Notes: a model not told the origin generated them from the letters alone. DNA of 64,000 bases from Anaerobacillus alkalidiazotrophicus (GCF_001866055.1 NZ_MLQS01000030.1:1500-65499); one strand, 5' to 3'; positions 36,549-44,674 are shown, counted from the first letter of the stretch. Numbers and translations: made by a program.

Positions 36549-36658
36549 TGAAAAACTTAAATCAGACTGATGAACTAATTAAGTGTGTAGAAGAACTTGA
36601 AGAAAAATTAGAATTTGGTTGCGGTTGGAATACTTGTGGACTTAATGGCTCCGCCTAG
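36549..36658 (+). pseudogene. RiPP precursor copy 5, single-base frameshift
   Basis: Identical to copy 4 for the first 17 codons, but one A is missing in the GAAGAAAAA stretch at about 36600 (CTTGAGAAAAATTAG against CTTGAAGAAAAATTAG). Translation would stop at 36609-36611 after about 20 residues. Without the deletion the core would be CGWNTCGLNGSA and end at the TAG at 36656-36658. A sequencing error in the A-run cannot be excluded. Confidence 0.7.
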
Positions 36659-36749
36659 TTAATGTAAACAAGATTCTATTAAGACGCTTTTAAGATTTTT
36701 CATACATATATTACTTCTATAATAAAGCGTAATAAGAGATAAGGTTTAC

Positions 36750-37037
36750 TTGGATGAGGGATCATGGAGTCGAAGTAATTTCAATCAAAGCATGAGCAAT
36801 TTTACTAGAAGATATGGTAGTCGTGCTTTTGCATTTTCTGGTGGTGCATTATTAGCGCAAGTAGGTTGAGGGTATTGGACAACACTTATTAAAGTTGGTG
36901 GAAAAGTAGCAGCAGTAGTAGCTAAGATTGGAGCTGCATTTGGTGGAGCAAAAGGTGGGGCACTTGGAGCCTTGTTAGCTTTAGGAACTGATGCTCTTAT
37001 AGTTATTTATTTGGGAAGAGCGGTAAGAACTTTTTAG
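36750..37037 (+). pseudogene. bacteriocin-like small hydrophobic protein, interrupted by TGA
   Basis: A frame from TTG 36750 (AAGG 5 bases upstream) reads LDEGSWSRSNFNQSMSNFTR ... GGALLAQVG, TGA at 36867-36869, then GYWTTLIKVGGKVAAVVAKI GAAFGGAKGGALGALLALGT and on to a TAG at 37035. The Gly/Ala-rich amphipathic second half looks like a class II or circular bacteriocin. The TGA sits before GYW and may be a mutated Trp codon. If so, it is a pseudogene; the family is not identified. Confidence 0.5.
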
Positions 37038-37060
37038 TTAAGATTTAATCATTAAGGTCT

Positions 37061-37103
37061 AAGTGCAAGAATCGATAGACTAATCGATTTTTGCACTTAT
37101 TCT
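37061..37103 (+). terminator. terminator of the peptide-modification operon
   Basis: AAGTGCAAGAATCGAT / ATCGATTTTTGCACTT with a 6-base loop, then ATTCTAT. It marks the downstream border of the RiPP region. Confidence 0.9.
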
Positions 37104-37244
37104 ATATTGGAGGAGTTATGTTTCGTAAAAAAATTCATGATGTCTGACACCCTAAATTCAAAAAGTTCAACTCGTTTAAACCAGTAGAGTTTAACTGTTT
37201 TTGTTTACCATGCAATTCATTTTTCAAAGCGAGGTGAGGACCAA

Positions 37245-38130
37245 ATGATAAAAAGTTTATACTTTAAATATATTAAATCGGAATTTAACATTTTATTATT
37301 GAATAATTTGTTCAATAGTTATAGCGGACAGCTATTATTCAACAAATAAAGACTTCCAAATGTGGTTTGCTATGGTTGAATTAACAATGCAAGAAATGAA
37401 AGGTACTCATAAAGATCATTTCCTGGAATTTTTAAATAATTATAATGGGTTAACGTATTTTGATAACCTGTTATATTCTGCTAATCAATATCTTATGCTT
37501 TTGTTTGTTTTGTTGATTGGGTTTGGTATGCATTTGGTAGGAAATACTGTTACTTTTCAACAGAGGGATTTTCATAAAGGGCTTGTTGAAAATATCGTTT
37601 CAAAAACCCACATAAAAAATGTAATTGTCGCACAGGCACTTTATATTATGACATTTGTTGCATCTATTCTATTAATAGCAATAGGGGCTGCCATGTTATT
37701 GTGGGGCGGAAATATATTTCAACCATTCATTAATTCCTTTGTAGGTGAATTCTATGGCTGGAGTTATATATTAGTTATGATCGGTCATGTGTTATTACTA
37801 ATTACATTCTTAGTTTTAGTAATAACAATTTCTTCACTTATTGTCCCGAATGTTAAAAATAAATTTGTCGTTAAAATGGTTCCGTTTATTCTTTGCTTGT
37901 TGACATTTTTAGTTGTTTTAACAATAGGGAATCTTCACTGGATATTAGATAAGATAACCTATTATCTCAGAGTAGATACGTATTTATTTAGCTTATATAA
38001 TTTTATCAGTCAGGAATCATGGTCAACTAAGCACTTAGTATTAGAAATGTTGACGTTATTTATTAGTTTGCTAGTCTTGACCCTATACTTAATTAGAGTA
38101 AATAAGAGAAAATTCGAAACGATTGCTTAG
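37245..38130 (+). pseudogene. ABC-2 type permease, frameshifted
   Basis: The start MIKSLYFKYIKSEFNILLLN (ATG 37245, GAGGTGAGG upstream) is in one frame and stops at 37347. The rest of a typical ABC-2 permease, DSYYSTNKDFQMWFAMVELT onward with five to six hydrophobic spans to the stop at 38128, is in another. The break lies near 37300-37315. Restoring one base would give a protein of about 290 residues. There is no ATPase partner nearby. A shorter product from ATG 37360 (256 residues) cannot be ruled out but lacks a ribosome binding site. Confidence 0.7.
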
Positions 38131-38140
38131 CTAGCTCATA

Positions 38141-38455
38141 TTGGAGATTAAACAGTTTTATTTAGTCGGCATCTTGTATATTCTTGTGACTGTTCGAGCT
38201 TTTAGTGGATTACGTATTAATCCATTTTATTTTATTGACTTTTTCTATCGGAAATTTACGAAAAATAATATGTTAGAACTTTTGGCTGCTAGTCTAGCAA
38301 TTCTTTTTTACTATGTGATAAACGGGTATATTTATAGCTTTCCTGAGATTATTACGTTTCCGTTTATGACAATCTTTTTTTATAGTAGGTGCTTTATTGA
38401 TGTGGAGGAAGTGTTAATGAAAAAAGGGAAGTCGGATATGGAGTCAAAAGTATAA
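38141..38455 (+). CDS. small membrane protein, unknown
   Basis: A 104-residue reading from TTG 38141 with hydrophobic segments around residues 5-20, 48-64 and 68-85. It starts 10 bases after the permease stop, but no good ribosome binding site is visible, so the start is uncertain. I do not recognise the family. It may be a companion of the permease and equally decayed. Confidence 0.45.
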   Translation: MEIKQFYLVGILYILVTVRAFSGLRINPFYFIDFFYRKFTKNNMLELLAASLAILFYYVINGYIYSFPEIITFPFMTIFFYSRCFIDVEEVLMKKGKSDMESKV

Positions 38456-38684
38456 GTTAAAAAAGCAGTTTCAGTGGAGAGCGCGATTCTTATCAACTGG
38501 TGCCAGATAGTGCATCTTGGTGCCAAACACTTAACTTATTGATAATGCCATGTATATGAAGACAAAAAGCCACCCTGGGTTAGTGTTTTAGATAGTGAAG
38601 TTAAAGACTGGTTTAAAGTTCAGCAAGATAAATATAAATGTTTAAAAAAAATGCCTTAGAGGAATAAAACGAGGGAGGGTTTTA
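38456..38684. other. intergenic, possible gene debris
   Basis: A short plus-strand frame around 38569-38659 reads KKPPWVSVLDSEVKDWFKVQ then QDKYKCLKKMP and stops. It lacks a start and is probably the tail of a lost gene. GGGAGGG before 38685 is the ribosome binding site of the next gene. Confidence 0.3.
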
Positions 38685-38993
38685 ATGAATGAGATTAAAT
38701 TAACAAAAAAGGAAAATCAGTTTTTAGAAGTTGTATTAGATAAACTTATTATGAATGGAGTAAAAGAAAAGATAATAAACGATGCTCGGAACAATATATA
38801 TGAACAAGTTAGAGAATCTAGAGTTAAAAATGAGGATCCCCTAATCGAATTAGGTGATCCAGAAGAAATGGCAAATGAATACTTGAAGATTACAAGTACG
38901 AATAAATCGAATAACAGGTGGTTACCTACATTAATATTTATAGCAATAATGCTCGTATTTTCTTTTTTAATTAGATGGTTTTTTATAATATGA
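38685..38993 (+). CDS. small membrane protein with HAAS-like (DUF1700-type) N-terminus
   Basis: A 102-residue protein. The N-terminal 70 residues are helical and include LIELGDPEEMANEYL, which resembles the HAAS helical domain found in small membrane proteins that accompany PadR-type regulators. A single membrane span (about 80-101) ends the protein. GGGAGGG lies 8 bases before the ATG. No PadR gene is next to it. The family call rests on the GDPEE-A-EY pattern only. Confidence 0.55.
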   Translation: MNEIKLTKKENQFLEVVLDKLIMNGVKEKIINDARNNIYEQVRESRVKNEDPLIELGDPEEMANEYLKITSTNKSNNRWLPTLIFIAIMLVFSFLIRWFFII

Positions 38994-39167
38994 AGGCAAT
39001 AAGCTGGTTACGCAACCAACTTTCTCAATTTTCTAGTTTATAAATTAAGGCTTATTGTTACCATAAGATTATTAATTATAGAGAGAAGGCAATTATAATA
39101 GAGTTTATTCTTTATCATAAAATTGGTTATATAAAATTAAGAACCCGTTATTATCATTATTTCAGCC

Positions 39168-39522
39168 TTGGAATTTATACCAGAAGATTTTTTGGGCGGC
39201 TTTGGAGTTTTCCTGATTAGTATCCTTATTATTGTTATGCTTCTTATTGGTACGACATTATTCCTTGAAAAAATACTAAAGGCGTATAAGACGCCAGATT
39301 CTGAAATAAGAGAGCAGCTTTTGCATTTTTGTAAACAAGCAGAATTAGAACGTAAAGCTTTATATATGGTCAATGAAAAAAACAAAGTGACGAATGCTTT
39401 AGTAACTGGGATTACTCGAAAAAAACATATCTATATCACAGATTATTGAATTGAAAATATGACGTTAAAATAAAGTGAAGCGATCCTTGCTCATGAAATT
39501 GGACATATTAAAAAACTATTAT
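39168..39522 (+). pseudogene. M48-type membrane metalloprotease remnant
   Basis: Reads one membrane span, then NALVTGITRKKHIYITDY, a TGA, IENMTLK, a TAA, SEAILAHEIGHIKKLL and a stop. AHEIGH is the zinc-binding HEXXH of M48 (HtpX/Ste24) peptidases, and the preceding text is the usual lead-in. Two in-frame stops before the active site and the missing C-terminal half show that it is dead. Confidence 0.8.
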
Positions 39523-39638
39523 AATGTGTGCAAGGTCTGTTACTTTTATACTCTAAGTCTAGTAGCTGTTTTTGTAAATCTGTTATTTTTGTAATATATA
39601 ATTAAGAATATGATGTTGTAAAGCGAGGTGATTTCATA

Positions 39639-39884
39639 ATGAAATATATGCCATATTATATGTCTTTACTTGGTTTCTTTCTAACTCTTATATTTTTAGC
39701 TATTATTGGCAAAGTCTTAAATATTGATTGGTTGATACTGCTCTATGATTTCAGAGAAATATCAAATGGTGGAATAGTCGAAGCGAGAATTTCTTGGATA
39801 ACGATAATTTTAGCAACAATTGTTAGTTATTTGAGTTGGAAATTAGGTAAGAAAAAATTTCAGGACGATAAGCTGAGTTCATAA
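39639..39884 (+). CDS. small two-span membrane protein, unknown
   Basis: An 81-residue protein with hydrophobic segments at about 5-27 and 50-67 and a basic, charged C-terminus (KLGKKKFQDDK). GCGAGGTGATTTC provides a ribosome binding site 7-8 bases before the ATG, and a terminator follows at 39899-39952. I do not recognise it. Confidence 0.6.
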   Translation: MKYMPYYMSLLGFFLTLIFLAIIGKVLNIDWLILLYDFREISNGGIVEARISWITIILATIVSYLSWKLGKKKFQDDKLSS

Positions 39885-39898
39885 ATAGCAAGTTTAAA

Positions 39899-39952
39899 AT
39901 ACTTTAGTAAAGCCGTTTATAAAATAGACGATGTCTTTACTAAAGTTTTTTT
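39899..39952 (+). terminator. terminator after the small membrane protein
   Basis: AACTTTAGTAAAG... pairs with CTTTACTAAAGTT across about 24 bases, followed by a T-run. Confidence 0.85.
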
Positions 39953-39970
39953 ATTTAAAAGATTAGAACA

Positions 39971-40010
39971 CCACGCCAAAATTGGCGGTATACCGCCAAA
40001 ACTTGTCGGT
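39971..40010. repeat. double-stem terminator-like repeat, copy 2 (degenerate)
   Basis: CACGCCAAAATTGGCGGTATACCGCCAAAACTTGTCGGT: the inner GGCGGTATACCGCC stem is intact but the left outer arm is lost. Compare 30231-30300. Confidence 0.6.
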
Positions 40011-40095
40011 TCGAAATCGAAGCTTTTATTGTATGATTAATTGTAGCTTTATGAACTTATATTATTTTAATCATATGTTTGAGAGGGTGGAGTAA

Positions 40096-40764
40096 ATGTC
40101 AGAATTACATGAGAAAAGTAAAGAAATTATTGTGAAACTAGGGAAGCCGTCGGTATTTGGAATGTTTTTAAATCCAAGTGAGCAGTTTCAAAAGCTGAAA
40201 GCTAATCCGCTAGTGTTTGTACCGTTATTGTTAGTAACACTTTTATACACGATTGCAATGGCAATTATCGCTTTTGGAACGGATAGCTCGTGGTTGCTTG
40301 CAGAAATCGGTCCAGAGGATATAGAGATTTTTGCTGAAATGGAAATGTTCATGCGGATTATGATGTTAGTAACTGGGGTGTTTATTCCAGTTATGGGTGC
40401 ACTAATTTTTGCTGTTGTTATCATAATCGTTGCAAAAATTAGTAAGAGTGAGGTTACTTTTAGGCAGCTATTTTCTTTAGCGGTATTTGTATCCGTCATT
40501 GGTGGAGTAGGAGTTTTATTTAATGCGATCATGACGACATTACTCGGAACAAATCCAGATATACCATTTACTAGTTTAGCTAGTTTATTTGGAGAAGAAA
40601 ATGTGAGTCCATTATTCATAAGTATAGAGGTATTCTCGATTTGGCAACTTATTGTTGCTGTAGTCGGTTTAAGAAAAGTAGCGAATTTTGGTGCAGCGTT
40701 AGCATGGATCGTAATGATTTTATTTACTATCTTTAGTATCTTTTTAGCATTATTAGTTAGCTAA
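40096..40764 (+). CDS. Yip1-family membrane protein (YknW-like)
   Basis: A 222-residue protein with a cytoplasmic N-terminus (FLNPSEQFQKLKANPLVFVPL) and five hydrophobic spans, typical of the Yip1 domain. In B. subtilis YknW of this family assists the YknXYZ exporter that protects against the SdpC toxin. The remnant of a YknX-like gene directly downstream supports the comparison. GAGAGGGTGG lies before the ATG. With YknX broken and YknYZ absent, its present role is unclear. Confidence 0.75.
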   Translation: MSELHEKSKEIIVKLGKPSVFGMFLNPSEQFQKLKANPLVFVPLLLVTLLYTIAMAIIAFGTDSSWLLAEIGPEDIEIFAEMEMFMRIMMLVTGVFIPVMGALIFAVVIIIVAKISKSEVTFRQLFSLAVFVSVIGGVGVLFNAIMTTLLGTNPDIPFTSLASLFGEENVSPLFISIEVFSIWQLIVAVVGLRKVANFGAALAWIVMILFTIFSIFLALLVS

Positions 40765-40887
40765 GAAAATATTCGTTAAATAAATAGGGCTTGCGCAAGT
40801 GAATCTGCGTTAACCCTTTTTATTACTATAAAATTATATGGATATAGCGACAAGCCTCATATCGAATGATAAAACAAAGGAGCTTTT

Positions 40888-41330
40888 ATGGAAAAAAGAA
40901 AAAATGGATCATCGTAGGTGTAATAGTATTAATTGGGGTTATGACAACGGTAGGGGTTGCCCGTTCCATTGAAGAAACGATTTATGAGGTTGAAACAGTT
41001 AGTCCTGAGCTGACACTCCTAGTTTTGGCGGTAATGCTGCCAGGAACTCTATATGTCAAAAATGAACAAATCGTATATTATTCCCCTGAAATAGGACAAC
41101 AATATGAGCTGTTAGTTGAAGAAGGAGATTTCGTAGAGAAGGGCACAGCGCTTATTAAATATAAGAGTCAACATTTGGAAATTGAAAAAGAGCAATATGC
41201 GTTATCGATACAGGCTATTGATTTACGTTTGTCAGAAATAAACAGACAGAAAGACGATGTAATAAAGCAAAAAGCTGAGCTTAACAAAAAGAAAGAAGAT
41301 TTAAAGAAAAGAGATTGCGCTTTTCTTGAA
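40888..41330 (+). pseudogene. YknX-like (HlyD/membrane-fusion) exporter subunit, truncated and frameshifted
   Basis: An N-terminal membrane segment (KWIIVGVIVLIGVMTTVGVA) is followed by a biotinyl-lipoyl-like region (VEEGDFVEKGTALIKYKSQH) and a coiled coil. The natural ATG (40888, GGAGC ribosome binding site) is out of frame by one base in an A-run with the rest. The protein breaks off at about residue 150, where GCGCTTTTCTT, the end of the interspersed repeat, begins. The homologous proteins have about 380 residues. The sequence can only be read from an upstream ATG at 40866 in the other frame. Confidence 0.7.
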
Positions 41331-41344
41331 AGGGAGAGGGTTTT

Positions 41345-41566
41345 TTGGAGCTTTATAAAATTTTATCAATATTAGCAGCAGTTTTTTCTATATTAGCAGC
41401 ATTCCAGTTTTATCAGTTAGGGAGACGATTTAAAAAACTTCAAATAGGAGATACGCTTTCAAATGAACTTGTAGCTGAAGCTAGGTGGAAAATAAAGGTT
41501 TCTATAGTGCTATTTGTAATAGGATCTCTTTTAGCTATCATCGTTATTTTTATAAGACCTTATTAG
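41345..41566 (+). CDS. small two-span membrane protein, unknown
   Basis: A 73-residue protein from TTG 41345 (GGGAGAGGG 6 bases upstream) with spans at about 5-22 and 52-70 separated by a charged loop. Not recognised. It lies in a row of similar small membrane protein genes. Confidence 0.5.
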   Translation: MELYKILSILAAVFSILAAFQFYQLGRRFKKLQIGDTLSNELVAEARWKIKVSIVLFVIGSLLAIIVIFIRPY

Positions 41567-41635
41567 TTAAAACGATTGATCTGAATTAATAGTATATTTT
41601 ACAGGAATGAATATTTTATATGAGGTGGTAGCAAA

Positions 41636-41845
41636 TTGTTAGCTCAATATTTATGGTCTAGGTCAGGTGAAATATTAATAAGATTGATTATTAATATATC
41701 CGTTGTGCTAGGATTTTTCTTTATAATTGGAAAGCTTTTTAATAAGGAGTTTTTCTATGGTAGTATCGCTATAGGGGTAGTTATTTCCTTCTCGATAATA
41801 GAAATATTCACATATAAAAAGTGGTTGCGCGAAAATACTGAATAA
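41636..41845 (+). CDS. small two-span membrane protein, unknown
   Basis: A 69-residue protein, TTG start with GAGGTGG 8 bases upstream, hydrophobic segments at about 13-32 and 40-55, and a basic end KKWLRENTE. Not recognised. Confidence 0.5.
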   Translation: MLAQYLWSRSGEILIRLIINISVVLGFFFIIGKLFNKEFFYGSIAIGVVISFSIIEIFTYKKWLRENTE

Positions 41846-41954
41846 TGTTGTATGCCATTAAAACAGTTCTATTTACTTAATGACTTGTGAGGATAACCAG
41901 AATTAATATAGAGGAAAATGTTTTAAACAGAAGGAACTTAATACGAGGTGAAAA

Positions 41955-42218
41955 ATGAAGAAGTATGAAATAAGGTATTTATTATATTTTGTAGCCGTAT
42001 TGTGGTTTATTTCTTTAATATTCATACCTTTAATGTCAGAAGTGACAATTAGCGTATCCCTTACGAAAGTATTAGTCAGTATACCTTTTTTGTTGGTGAT
42101 TATAGGAAAAATTTTGGCTATCATAGAAAAGAGAAACAAGAATAAAAGTCTTGCTGGAGATGTAGGTATCAATATTGGTTTAACAATAGCGTTGTTAATG
42201 TATTTACTTAGTGTTTAA
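41955..42218 (+). CDS. small three-span membrane protein, unknown
   Basis: An 87-residue protein, ATG with GAGGTG 5-6 bases upstream. Three hydrophobic segments (about 6-25, 32-52, 68-86) are separated by a Lys/Arg/Asn-rich loop (EKRNKNKS). Not recognised. Confidence 0.5.
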   Translation: MKKYEIRYLLYFVAVLWFISLIFIPLMSEVTISVSLTKVLVSIPFLLVIIGKILAIIEKRNKNKSLAGDVGINIGLTIALLMYLLSV

Positions 42219-42377
42219 GTTTCCCATAATGTGATTATACATTTAGGCATATAGAATTTTTTATACGAAACAAAATGACCATAAGAATATCACATGTACT
42301 TACTCTTTAGTTTATACTTATGGTCAACACGAATTACTAAAGTGAAAAATCATTGGAACAACTTTCGTCTAGTTTTA
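42219..42377. other. intergenic, nothing recognised
   Basis: AT-rich; no gene, terminator or operator was recognised before the mobile repeat starts. Confidence 0.4.
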
Positions 42378-42589
42378 TCCCACTCTTAAGGGGCAAGTAA
42401 GACCCCCACCTCAAAACTTAAGAAAATCGAGAAGTTTAGATGGGGGATAAACTGCCCCTAAAGGTCCGATATAGAATAACTTTCATCAGTGATAGCTGAT
42501 GATTAGTTATTCTTATGCCTGTGGTATAAGTTGAACTAACAATCAGTGGGGGATGAAGGAAAACCCCCACTGATTGAAGTTCAGCTTTA
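42378..42589 (+). mobile_element. three-hairpin mobile repeat, copy B
   Basis: Near-identical to copy A at 12423-12634 over its whole length, with the same TTTA before TCCCACTC and the same GTTCAGCTTTA end. Differences are confined to a few bases (e.g. AGATGGGGG, TCAGTGATAGCTGATGA). Confidence 0.85.
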
Positions 42590-42624
42590 TTTTCATTAGT
42601 GTGTAGATGGTTGTAAACGTCTAG

Positions 42625-42750
42625 AGAGCGGCTTCCGTCAAAGGTCGCCCCAGTGAAGCTGCTACTTGGATTACTTCGAAGCGGCTTTGCTCTTGAGCAA
42701 ACGGAGTGGCACAGGAGCAGCTGCTCGTGACCAAGGCGCTTGAGCTTTTC
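42625..42750. repeat. interspersed repeat, copy 3 (5' part missing)
   Basis: Matches the interior and 3' end of the copy at 6659-6858: AGCGGCTTCCGTCAAAGGTC, CCAGTGAAGCTGCTACTTGG, GGCGCTTGAGCTTTTCT. It lies just after mobile repeat copy B. Confidence 0.8.
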
Positions 42751-42770
42751 TGGTGTGCTTTAATTGGATG

Positions 42771-43397
42771 TTAATATAAAAAGAAACCTAATACAACAAT
42801 GATGCCAACACCCAGTCCGCAATTTGTCAATATTTGTTTCCAAAAGATTTTATCTCTGTTTTGTGCCTGATATGCTTCAATTAAACTTAGCTGTAGCTCT
42901 TCAATACGATAGGATCTCCCTTCACTTTTGAAGGAAATCCGATAGTCTTTCGTTTCATCACCTAAGATCCCGCCATCAATGCTAATTTTTGTTGCCTCTT
43001 CAGTTATAGAATAAATAGCTTCTTCATCATGAAAGCCGTCTTTTTCCTCAAATGAAAAGCCCATATCTCTAAGCTTTGTTTTTAAAATAGGAAAAATGAT
43101 TTCCGAACGTGCTTCATAAATGACAATCGTTTTATTCCCTTTAAAAACTCTAATAAGTATGATGATGATAAAAAAACTAAATAAGATCGTAAATGAAATC
43201 ATTGGATTTATATCAAAATTCGCAATTACGAATAATTGAAAAAACGAAACAAAAGTCATTGTATGATAGAATAGCTTAGTTTCAGTAATAACTCCGTTTT
43301 GCTTATAAATTCTGTAAGCTTCATAGAATAATAATAATGCACCGAATGTCCCAATCAACATCCAAGAGGTAGTTTCTTGGAAAAGTAGATTATTCAT
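42771..43397 (-). CDS. membrane protein, unknown
   Basis: A 208-residue protein with three hydrophobic segments in the first 85 residues, a soluble middle (about 90-180, mixed alpha/beta) and a hydrophobic C-terminal span. ATG at 43397 has GGAG 9 bases upstream; an in-frame reading from 43448 would lack a ribosome binding site. I do not recognise the family. The stop codon lies 20 bases from the repeat at 42625-42750. Confidence 0.6.
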   Translation of the reverse strand: MNNLLFQETTSWMLIGTFGALLLFYEAYRIYKQNGVITETKLFYHTMTFVSFFQLFVIANFDINPMISFTILFSFFIIIILIRVFKGNKTIVIYEARSEIIFPILKTKLRDMGFSFEEKDGFHDEEAIYSITEEATKISIDGGILGDETKDYRISFKSEGRSYRIEELQLSLIEAYQAQNRDKIFWKQILTNCGLGVGIIVVLGFFLY

Positions 43398-43575
43398 ATA
43401 ACATCTCCTAAATTTTATCATTTTTATTTCCTTTGAGAATTGTATCATATAAGACTTTTGAAGTATAAGAATATTATAAATATTTTGTTAGGTGTAAGGT
43501 ATTGTCTTTTAAATTTATTTTCCACTGTATAAGGAAAATATCGTAGCTTCACGATAAACATTCAAATCAACTTAC

Positions 43576-43625
43576 ACCGCCAAAAGTTGGCGGAACTCCG
43601 CCATATTATGGCGGTTATTTTTTTA
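43576..43625. repeat. double-stem terminator-like repeat, copy 3
   Basis: ACCGCCAAAAGTTGGCGGAACTCCGCCATATTATGGCGGTTATTTTTTT has two GC-rich stems and a T-run, and its right flank (GGATATAGTAGAAT) matches the flank of copy 1 near 30306. Confidence 0.75.
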
Positions 43626-43711
43626 TTAGGATATAGTAGAATGTTTAGTAAGAGTTGGAAAATTATGAGGAATTCTAGAACTTAAAAAAAAATGAAGAAT
43701 GGAGCGGTATA

Positions 43712-44635
43712 ATGAAACGAGTATTTTTAGGTATTTTTATGGTTTGGGCTTTATTTGTATTAGGAGCGTGTAATTCTGAAAGTGTAAATGAAGATGTTGA
43801 AAGTTCAGAAAGACCAGGTGGTTTTTTATGGAAAGTGGAAGATGGAGAGACAACTGTTTATCTACAAGGGACTGTTCATGCTGGTACCGAAGACTTTTAT
43901 CCTTTTCATGAAACGATTGAGCAAGCTTATGAGGAAGCTGATGTTGTAGTACCTGAAATTGATATAACAGATTTGGATTTAATGGCTGTACAAACATTAA
44001 TTGTCGAGTTAGGTCTTTTTCAAGATGGTAGTAAACTAGAAGATCACCTCCCTCAAGAAGTATATTCTAAAATATCGGATACACTAGATGATTTGGGTTT
44101 ACCATTAGAAATGTTTGAGAGCTATCAACCATGGTTATTAGCTATAACGATTCAACAATTAATTTTGGAAAAATTAGATTATATTCATGGTGTTGATGAA
44201 TATTTTCTAATCCGGGCAAATGATGATGGGAAAGAAATTATAGAGTTAGAATCAATGGAATCACAGTTTCAAATCTTCGCTGATATGTCACTAGATTTAC
44301 AAATTGAATTTTTAGAAGATTCATTGTCGAATATAGAAGAGTACGAAGAAGAGATGATTGAGCTGTTCACTTATTATAAGAACGGTGATATAGATGGACT
44401 TTTAGAATTGTTAATTGAAGTGGAAGGGTTAAATGAAAGCGAAGAAGCACAAAAGTTTACGGAAGCACTTAATGATAAAAGAAACTATGAAATGGCCGAA
44501 AAGATTATCGAGTTCCTCCAGGAAGACAGTGACAAAACCTATTTTGTCATAGTCGGAAGCCTACATTTAATCATGGAGCCACATATTGTCTCTATTTTAG
44601 AGGCAGAAGGGTATGAAGTAGAGCATATTCATTAA
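43712..44635 (+). CDS. TraB/GumN-family lipoprotein
   Basis: A 307-residue exported lipoprotein (lipobox VLGAC, Cys20). The conserved TraB/GumN (TIKI-like) features are LQGTVHAG near residue 52, ADVVVPEID, a central helical region, and VIVGSLHLI near the C-terminus. Members related to TIKI are metal-dependent proteases; the function in Bacillus is unknown. GGAGCGG precedes the ATG by about 5 bases. Confidence 0.8.
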   Translation: MKRVFLGIFMVWALFVLGACNSESVNEDVESSERPGGFLWKVEDGETTVYLQGTVHAGTEDFYPFHETIEQAYEEADVVVPEIDITDLDLMAVQTLIVELGLFQDGSKLEDHLPQEVYSKISDTLDDLGLPLEMFESYQPWLLAITIQQLILEKLDYIHGVDEYFLIRANDDGKEIIELESMESQFQIFADMSLDLQIEFLEDSLSNIEEYEEEMIELFTYYKNGDIDGLLELLIEVEGLNESEEAQKFTEALNDKRNYEMAEKIIEFLQEDSDKTYFVIVGSLHLIMEPHIVSILEAEGYEVEHIH

Positions 44636-44674
44636 ATAAATGGTAGAACTAGTTTAAACTCAAAAACAAGTCAT

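Noticed and set aside
36867..36869. TGA in the bacteriocin-like frame as selenocysteine or read-through Trp
   Set aside because: No selenocysteine signal was seen, and TGA is used as a normal stop throughout the window. A nonsense mutation is simpler.
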